Shown in pieces: positions 56,861-64,000 of a stretch of DNA of 64,000 bases. How positions within the stretch are numbered: the stretch's first letter is position 1; each line of letters opens with the position of its first letter. Source of the stretch: Cokeromyces recurvatus (Eukaryota > Mucoromycota > Mucoromycetes > Mucorales > Mucoraceae); NCBI RefSeq assembly GCF_025118155.1, contig NW_026251392.1, positions 496,001 to 560,000 of the forward strand. The letters run 5' to 3'. The position numbers and the translations under genes are program-made. The notes beneath the pieces were generated by a model. The model did no database searches. It worked only from the letters and a program-made list of their open reading frames with translations, and was not told the DNA's origin.

Positions 56861-56983
56861 ATATAACCATCTAACTACCCTATCGAGTATACGATTAAAA
56901 GAATTTATTCATTTGAAAATAAAAATAAAAATGACCAATGAGCACGTAGCAATTTTATTATACTGTATTGCCCTAGTTAGTCC

Positions 56984-57024
<41 letters not shown>

Positions 57025-57699
57025 AGAGAGAAGGTAATAAAAAAATCTTAGGGGCCAAGAGAAGAAAAGAAGAAATCCAGAAACAGTGTAAATACACTAG
57101 TCTATTACAAGGATAACCAATACATTAACTTGATACCAGGATTAACAGGAGGAGAAGGAGAATGAAGTGTTTGATAAAACAGATAATCCCATTTCATGTA
57201 AAATAATATAGATCATTGGCCAACAAACTAACCAAAGAAAAGTTAATTGCAGGGACTTTGGTTTCTTCAGAGGTAGTTGATTGAGGAAAAAGGAAATCGG
57301 ATTAGCAATAGTTGATGGTATATTAAGTCAACTGTACATATAAAGACATTGATCTGAGTATTCACGGAGTAAAGTTATTATATGAATGATAAGGATACGG
57401 CTGAGAAACACCACCAAGAAGCTAACCAAGACGCTAACGAAAGACTTGACTATGATTGTTATAAGTCATTAATAATCAAAGTATTAGATCCTTGCTCCAA
57501 AGAAGGGCAGTAGACTAAGATCAGTTTGGAATTGATATTATTGCAAAGACAATCAAAACTATTTTATAAAAAAAATTGTTGACAAAACTGCTTAAAAGCA
57601 TGATGATCTAGGATATTGAATACAAGAGCACATAAATGTCTGAGGGGTCACTTTTTGAGTTTATACCAGTGTGAATGTCTGGCAGAGGCCTAAATATGC

Positions 57700-59040
57700 G
57701 GCAATAGATGTTGTAATAAAGTGCTTTCAAGTAACTCCAGTGAATGAAGAAAAATTTTTGCCTGTAAAATTGAGATTTAATCTGCCATCAATGGCTGTTG
57801 AACAAGATAAAGCATCACTTTGGTTAAGGATTGGGATGAGCCACCAAATATACAGCGAGCATAATCATTCTGACAGAATTCCAATTTTCTTGATATGGTT
57901 GTTATTCAAAAATACTAATCGCAAGTCTGTATTCCAATTGATATTCTACCATTTGAATGTAGAAGCGCATAGAAAGTAAGCGATCAAAACCTTTGGAATT
58001 GACACCAATAGTAGCGATTTGGTTCATTGTCTTTGTTGCCCTGTTAACATTCTGTTGAGTGAGTGCTAAAAATCAAGAAAACCACCTAGTCAGTTTAATT
58101 GGAATACCAAGATATGAAAAGAAATATGTGCGGGGTAAAGGTATACCAAATAATTTGTAAATGTGATCAACAATTGAAAGAATAACAACAACACACTTGA
58201 GAAGATTATATCGATAGCCTAAACGTTAACTACGGTCTTCGCAGAGTTGTGGTAGAGACGGCATCTGCTCAGGTACTACTATTAGTACGACATTATCAAC
58301 GTACAATAACGATGTAATTAGGGCAACTAACGAAACAATGTCGTTTACTTCTGGAGCATCAGTAGGTTATCGTCATAGTAGAGCTGGTAGCTCATTTATA
58401 TATACGGAGTAAAGAAATGGCGAGAGAATTGATCCCTGAAGAATACCTATAACAGATGAAAAGCGGCAGGAGGTGGTGCTATTTAACAATACTTCAATAT
58501 GGACATCATCGAAAAAAAAAAAAATTAGAAGGTAATAAGGCTAATTGCAATTTATGTCAAATATAGGGACAGTCAACAGTGTCATAGGCGGATTTAATAT
58601 CAAGAAAAGCTAGAGTTAGCGTAAAATGGTAATCTTAGTGTAGGATAGTACAGATTTTTGATGGACAAAATACTTGGTTTAGTGAACTACGAAATTCACG
58701 AAAACCTCCATGAGCAACATCTAAAGTAGAAGTACTAGAGACTAGAGGATAGTAAATGTATTTTCAAAGATTATTCGAAAACAGACATCAAGCTAATCAG
58801 ACCCAAGTTACCTGAATCTAATGCAAAACTTTTATTTATAAATGAGTATGACTTGGGTGATTCTCCAAGATGGTGGTGTATACGACAAACGCCAACAAAG
58901 TTGAAAAATGGATAGTAGGACTGAAGCAATCACATCAGCAATTGGTGCAATCGTTTTAATTTTAATATGGTCAACGCCTTATACCTTCTTTCCAGGCAGA
59001 TTACTTTATAGAATCAATGATATTATTGAGTATACAAGAT
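57700..59040 (-). mobile_element. LINE reverse-transcriptase relic, antisense
   Basis: On the minus strand, scattered in-frame pieces in the right order form a reverse transcriptase. WRITQVILIYK is followed by AFLDIKSAYDTVD (catalytic D region, motif A), GILQGSILSPFLYSVYINEL (motif B), LLYVDNVVLI at the YxDD position (mutated from FADD/YADD), and LLSMRFYIQMVEYQLEYRLA (thumb/C-terminal). Many stops and frameshifts interrupt it. The last piece overlaps in homology with the start of the 10.7-kb LINE fragment (RSQLDYGLAISSF), so the two may be the same family. A short open frame on the plus strand at 57671-57979 lies within this relic and is a shadow. Confidence 0.75.
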
Positions 59041-59287
59041 TTTAGCCTAGCCAAAGCCTTTTTTTTAAAAAGAAAAAAAAATAAAGCAATAATGTAGTTT
59101 GTTTTGTTTTGTTTTTTTCAAACGAGGAAATTTTTAATATATTTTATTTAAATTTAAACTGTATATTATTTATTATAAACCTAAAGGAATGTCTCTCTCA
59201 GTTTCAAGCAATAAAAAATAGCTCTAGTAACAGGAGTAACCACGTGAAGGTGGAGACATTTTTACTCCCAAAAAAAAGGCCAACGAT

Positions 59288-59415
59288 CATAAAGATGCGC
59301 GTTAAGAAGATGACACTACCTAGGCGACTTAGCTTTTAGTGACCATTAGCAAACCAAATACCATAAAGATGCGCATTAAGAAGATGACACTACTTAGACG
59401 ACTTAGCTTTTAGTG
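59288..59415 (+). repeat. Tandem duplication of a 54-bp unit
   Basis: ATAAAGATGCGCGTTAAGAA through GACTTAGCTTTTAGTG occurs at 59288-59341 and again at 59362-59415 with three substitutions (74-bp period). No known function. Confidence 0.9.
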
Positions 59416-59879
59416 GCAAATGGTTAAGAAAAAATAAGTAGAAAAAGAATAAGAATAAAACAAACGACGCGCGTTTTAATATCAAAATAAATTTAGGGCA
59501 GTCACACGCACACTAGGTTTCTTTGACGCACCTCTGATTTTTCTGTTGCGTCAGTTTTTTTATGATCGCTATGCATGAGTTTGCTTCGTATTTTGATAGA
59601 AGATAAAAAATGTAAGAAAGACAGAAAGGTAATAATGATGATGAAGATAATCATAGAAATGACTATTTGGCGATGGAATTGAACATAGTTTCAATGTTTA
59701 AATCAAGGAGAGGAACAAATGTCATTTTACTGTCGGTGTTGATAATATTTCGTTCACTTCAAAAAAGCACGCTTTTTATTTTTTTTAAATTATCAAAAGA
59801 TAGGGAGCATATAATTATACATAGGTCTTTCCAATTCTCAACACTTTTTGTCGGTGGCAGAGTTTGATTCAACTCCAAA

Positions 59880-61560
59880 GCCTTAAACGACCCCTATATC
59901 ACAATCCTATGCTCAAATAGTATCTGCAAAACAGCTTGTATCCCTAATGCACCAAGACATCACCGAACCTGACAGAAATTTAGACTCTCCACTGAAGGAG
60001 GTTCAATCCAGAGTATACAGGGCATCAAGATCTCCAAACGCCTTTATGTTAGATTATCTAAGTCAAGTCTGAGTTCACCAATTTTCAGTGTATGCAGGAG
60101 CTTAAGGATCAATACTCCAACATGTACGCCTGTACAATCCTTAGAGATGGATCCACTCGATATCTACAACTTTATCTCGAGAAGGAGAAGGATAGTAACG
60201 ATATTTTAAAAAATAGAGTAGTCTTCAACGAATAAAAAATACGAATTACGCCCTGCAGGGCAGTGGATGACACAGGCAAGATGATAATGGTTAAATTGTC
60301 TCATTTACCAATGCTGTTTAAGGAAACAGTTCTCGAAGATCTAAAGAAGAGCTTGACATTTTATGGTCATCTTTTGGATGTAGGTATAAACACGAAAGCT
60401 ACTACAGGTTTTTTCATAGGAGCCGGATATGCAGTTCTCGCGGTCCCAAAAGAGGAGGCAGGTTTGGTATCTTCCCAATTCCAGATATTAGATCACAATG
60501 TTCGTTAGTGTTGTGATGGAACGTAATATAATAAAGATAAATAAAAATAAATTAAAAATAAATTAAAAATAAATTAAAAAGAGAAAGAGAAAGAGAACAA
60601 AGGAAAGTTTGGTTTGAGACTTGTTTATTCAATGTAAAAAGAATGATATAAAGATTATTTCGTGTCTACACAACTGGTTGTATTTATACTAATGAATCCT
60701 GAATCAAAGGAATAAAAAATAACCGTCAAAGAACATGAGTCATGAAACAGTGTTAGTATTCGAATATACATCTTGTTGATTCAAGAGACTGATCTATGGA
60801 TTATCTATTGGGTGTTATAATGATCTGATTAAGTTTTAAAAAAAAAGTTATTATAAAAATAAATATGTAGAAATGATACGATGCCTTATAATTGATACAC
60901 CTTGACGATTGGATGTCCATAAGTTTTATATTATTTACAAGATGTTATATACATGTTATATACAGAGTTTTATTTCATATTCAGGCTTATAGTTTACTCT
61001 TTATCATGTAATTCATCTACTATAATATTACTTATGCTTATATCCAGAGCTTGTTCTATAACAGATATGAAGACAAAAATGAAATATTTCGTGCCACTTG
61101 GGACGATATGCCCACTTGGTGTCGTTACTGTCACCAAACATAGCACATGAAGTTTGATTGTGAAAAATCTAAGGCTCGTATGGTATGTTACGGATATCAC
61201 CAGTTTGGACACCGATCCTTCGAATGTCCCAGGAAATAACCTATGATACCTAGCCGGAGGAATAAGAGAGAGAAGTGACTGCCCTCCTTCTCAAAGGGAG
61301 ATTTCGATTCAATCACTCGGCAATTAGACAAGCGATTGGAAAAGATCGACCACAAAGGTGAGTTTGAGGTAGAAAGTAGCGCCACCGAGGATTTCGACTC
61401 TAAACCGTCTGACGATGACAAAATGGAAGAGTCAAGCTTGGATGAGGAGCACGAAGATGGACTAGAATCCGATGCCATAGAAGTAGAAGAGTTCGAGAAG
61501 AATAACGCAGGCCATGAGAGGAAAAAGACAGTCGCTTAAAACAAAAATACCGAAGGAGAA
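59880..61560 (+). pseudogene. Retrotransposon gag-like / LINE ORF1 relic with zinc knuckles, split by an insertion
   Basis: Reading pieces appear in order: YAQIVSAKQLVSLMHQDI (59910 on), VKLSHLPMLFKETVLEDLKK up to 60505, then after the inserted LTR-like repeat a CCHC pair (CRYC...H...C with a stop codon where Gly is expected, and CYGYHQFGHRSFEC where the second Cys is Tyr). The end is acidic (SDDDKMEESSLDEEHEDGLE). The zinc-knuckle pair and acidic tail fit Mucorales ORF1/gag proteins. Stops, shifts and the insertion mark it as dead. Confidence 0.65.
60506..61087 (+). mobile_element. LTR-like insertion, copy 2, with TTCGT flanks
   Basis: 60508-61063 matches the 32.5-kb repeat. TTCGT occurs immediately before (60501-60505) and after (61088-61092) the inserted segment, and removing the segment plus one TTCGT leaves the gag-like frame continuous. 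The similarity core runs from TGTTGTGATGG to TTCTATAACA (TG...CA, as in LTRs), so the outermost few bases left and about 24 bp right are unexplained. Confidence 0.65.
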
Positions 61561-61949
61561 ACAGTAGGTGTGATGTTTCTTGTAAAATACCAAATAAAAA
61601 ATATAATAAAATAAAAATAATGAAAAGACAAAAAAAAAAAAAAAAAACGTCAACGAGACTGAACAATAGTTCTAAAGTCAATAATCTTATTTATGAATTT
61701 AAATTGATAGGTATTTATAAAATTTGTTAAAAAGGCCTGAGATAAGATGTGAATCGGAAAAGTGTTAGTTACGATCGAATAAGATATGTTAAAGATAATG
61801 AAGTGCTAGAAGTTTTAATAGTATTTGATGAAGTGGATAAAGAAAGTTTCAGGAAAATTTAGATAGAATTCCTTGAATAAATTTATGATCCACATGTTTA
61901 ATCAAGAAACATGACATTATAAGTCAGCTCATGACAAAACACTTCACCC

Positions 61950-63035
61950 GGTACATATGAAGGATTTCTTGACTAACCATCTCCGTATCATATCATCCGA
62001 TAAAGCCAACTTACTGCTACCATTCTTCTCTAAACATCTCCGTCACCATTTGATGCTCCATCCACCATCCATTGTTGCTAGTTTGTTTGCAGCTTTTGAT
62101 CAGCTGGGGCTCAACTTTCAACTGGATGAAATCCTCCTTCCCAATCTTCTCCAAATAGTACCACCTAAACATACATTGGTTGCATCATTACCCTAGGCTT
62201 TCCGCTTCTACTTTCTTCATATTCGACGCCAATACTTGCCACTTACGCCTGAAGGTGCGACATGAATATAGTATACTATCTCGCCTCCTGTAATGACTGT
62301 ATATGGATATTCTCGAGAGACAAACGATCAAACTCCTGAACTCCCTATGGAAATATATAACTTAGGATGTTACTGAAGATCAATCAACTCCCTCTTCCAC
62401 TGCTTTAGACTCGCTCTTAGTTCAGTTGAAAATCGTTGATATATGGCAACGATTTAATCCCCGGAAGTACTGTAATCATGGTTATCCAAGCACAACTTTT
62501 GGTAGAGTGTCTATTAATAAATCTAACTTCAAGTCATTTTGGAAAGCTGCGATATCTCTATAAGCAAGAACATTGTAGTTTCGTGTACTAAATAAAAAAT
62601 TGCCCATCAGAACAGAAATCTATCGAATTGGTCAAGTCCCTAACCCAATTCATAGCCTTTGTAACTCTTGAAGAGATTCTGTTGCTCATTTTATTGTTCA
62701 TTGCCCATCTAAATGGAGTATATGGATTGAAATCCTCAACTTTTTCTCCTCCGATATCTATATAAGTTTTTCAGCCCTTTTCAGAATGCTTTGTCTCCAA
62801 ACTTTTCATTGTCCTGGCAATTGGTCAGTGGCAAAACTGGAAAGCTTACTGGAACTTGGTCATCAATCAAGCCACTTTCAAACCCTTCTAAGTTATATCC
62901 AACACCATTACTCAAATAGCAATTTCCATAAAAGCGCACTCTTTACTTCAACTCAAAATTGTCAACATTGATCTTTTCTTTGCACTACCGTTTATTCCGG
63001 TCCAATCTTGTCCCACCTCTCTGCAATGTGTAAAT
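61950..63035 (+). mobile_element. LINE 3' end relic with zf-RVT-like domain
   Basis: Pieces in order: LPFFSKHLRHHLMLHPPSIV, LFAAFDQLGLNF, then FFIFDANTCHLRLK, DIWQRFNPRKYCN, VLNKKLPIRTEIYRIGQVPN, and CNSCEE, with a His and Cys pair (HFIVHCPSKW in shifted frames). The last is the Cys/His zinc-binding segment found after the reverse transcriptase in plant and fungal LINEs. Frameshifts and stops throughout. It belongs to a different LINE family from the 10.7-kb fragment. Confidence 0.65.
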
Positions 63036-63040
63036 TTAAA

Positions 63041-64000
63041 TAAAAAATTATTTACAAAGAAAACATTATTATACAAAATGTTGATAAAAGTGTTTCTGAA
63101 GAAGATGATATAAATAAGGCATAGTTAGTTTTAATGTAATACTTCGTATTTTATATATTCAATAAATTGAATTAAAACAGAAATTTTCCGTAAATCGATT
63201 CCATTTTCTAGATTGCACAACGGTTTTCAAACAGAAACAATATTGCTAAAATTTAGTCTCCATATTGAAATATTTATTATATACTTTTTTAACGAGTTAA
63301 GTACTTACAAAAATCAGTATTTAAGAATGAGTCTGGACCAAGTGTTGCTGAAATGTCGTTTTAAATATGTCCACGTAAACGTCGAATTATATGTTTTTTT
63401 TTCCATGACCATAATGCTTTATAATATATGTATATGCATATATATAAACAAGATTCTTATACAATCTTAGCTAATAGTTAACCAAGTAGCTACTCTAATA
63501 GCCACATCACTAACTAGATACGCAGATATATCGCCAATCATGTAAACAGACATTCTATACTTCTCAAGCAAAATAGATTAAATTATAGTAGTATTTTAAA
63601 AAGTAATAGAAACATATCTATAACTATTAAAATGACTTGTTCAAGTAATTACATAAGATGCTATTTCTGTCCAACATGAACTACCTCCAAAAATTGCGTG
63701 TCCTTGGTTGAATTAGGATTAGAAGAAAATCTTGATTGAGATGCAATGAACCTGCTATCGTTGAAACTTCTTCAACAAAAACTCTTTCACATACTGTATT
63801 GGGAGGGGGTGATACCTTCTGTTGGTGTTATAAACGTGTCTATGCGGGGGCCTAGAAATATTAAGAAAAGAAAGGTATATAGAACAATTAAGTATAAAGT
63901 ACACAAAGATAGAAATACCAGCGTCTAAGTGAGCCACTGGTGCTCATTACGTGCACTTTATCATCGATACATTGAATATCAAGGACAGTACTTCCATACA
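63041..64000. other. Window end, no gene seen
   Basis: A+T-rich with only short spurious frames. No repeat shared with the rest of the window was noticed. Confidence 0.5.

Noticed and set aside
59667..59867. 66-codon frame
   Set aside because: Low complexity, no start context, lies in retroelement-rich DNA; no domain.
1..64000. CRISPR array, bacterial operon, origin or riboswitch
   Set aside because: None seen. Spliced genes and a nuclear-type tRNA show that this is eukaryotic chromosomal DNA.

Overview
The window is nuclear DNA of a filamentous fungus. I infer Mucoromycota, most likely Mucorales-like, without naming a species. The reasons are strong A+T richness, many short GT-AG introns of about 50-100 nt, very long A or T homopolymers, a single-exon four-HMA copper ATPase, a small chitin deacetylase, a Fanzor-like relic, and LINE and gag relics of types I associate with Mucorales. 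Exon structures were assembled by hand from splice sites and reading-phase agreement. None is backed by transcripts.

Gene-rich parts. 1-6.7 kb holds the 3' end of a PlsB-type glycerol-phosphate/DHAP acyltransferase, a transcription-factor-like protein without a visible zinc cluster, and a PX+PB1 protein. 11.9-21.4 kb holds dynactin p62 (DCTN4), tiny YOS1, a SET-domain protein and the SEA-complex subunit MTC5/SEA3 (WDR59). 24.5-31.5 kb holds RAD52, a CCC2/ATP7-type copper pump and adenosine kinase. A tRNA-Lys(CTT) lies at 33.6 kb. 34.5-55.5 kb holds THP3/LENG8, a TTI1-like HEAT protein, a three-LIM protein, a RINGv membrane protein, a homeodomain factor, beta-adaptin, chitin deacetylase, U2AF35 and a CTR copper importer.

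Accessory parts. 7.26-10.70 kb is a 3.4-kb element with about 105-113-bp terminal inverted repeats and TA flanks. It carries two spliced genes of unknown function, one with an ExK nuclease-like motif. It abuts a truncated LINE tail (10.7-11.8 kb). 21.80-24.10 kb is a 2.3-kb element with near-perfect inverted termini, 19-bp iterons and a frameshifted Fanzor (TnpB-like) gene. A related LTR-like repeat occurs at 32.5 and 60.5 kb; the second copy splits a zinc-knuckle gag-like relic. From about 56.5 kb to the end the DNA is mostly retroelement wreckage: an antisense reverse-transcriptase relic, a gag-like ORF1 and a LINE 3' end.

Themes. Copper import (CTR) and copper delivery to the secretory pathway (CCC2) are both present but unlinked. 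U2AF35 and the T-rich intron 3' ends belong to the same splicing machinery. Several gene pairs share very short divergent or convergent spacers.
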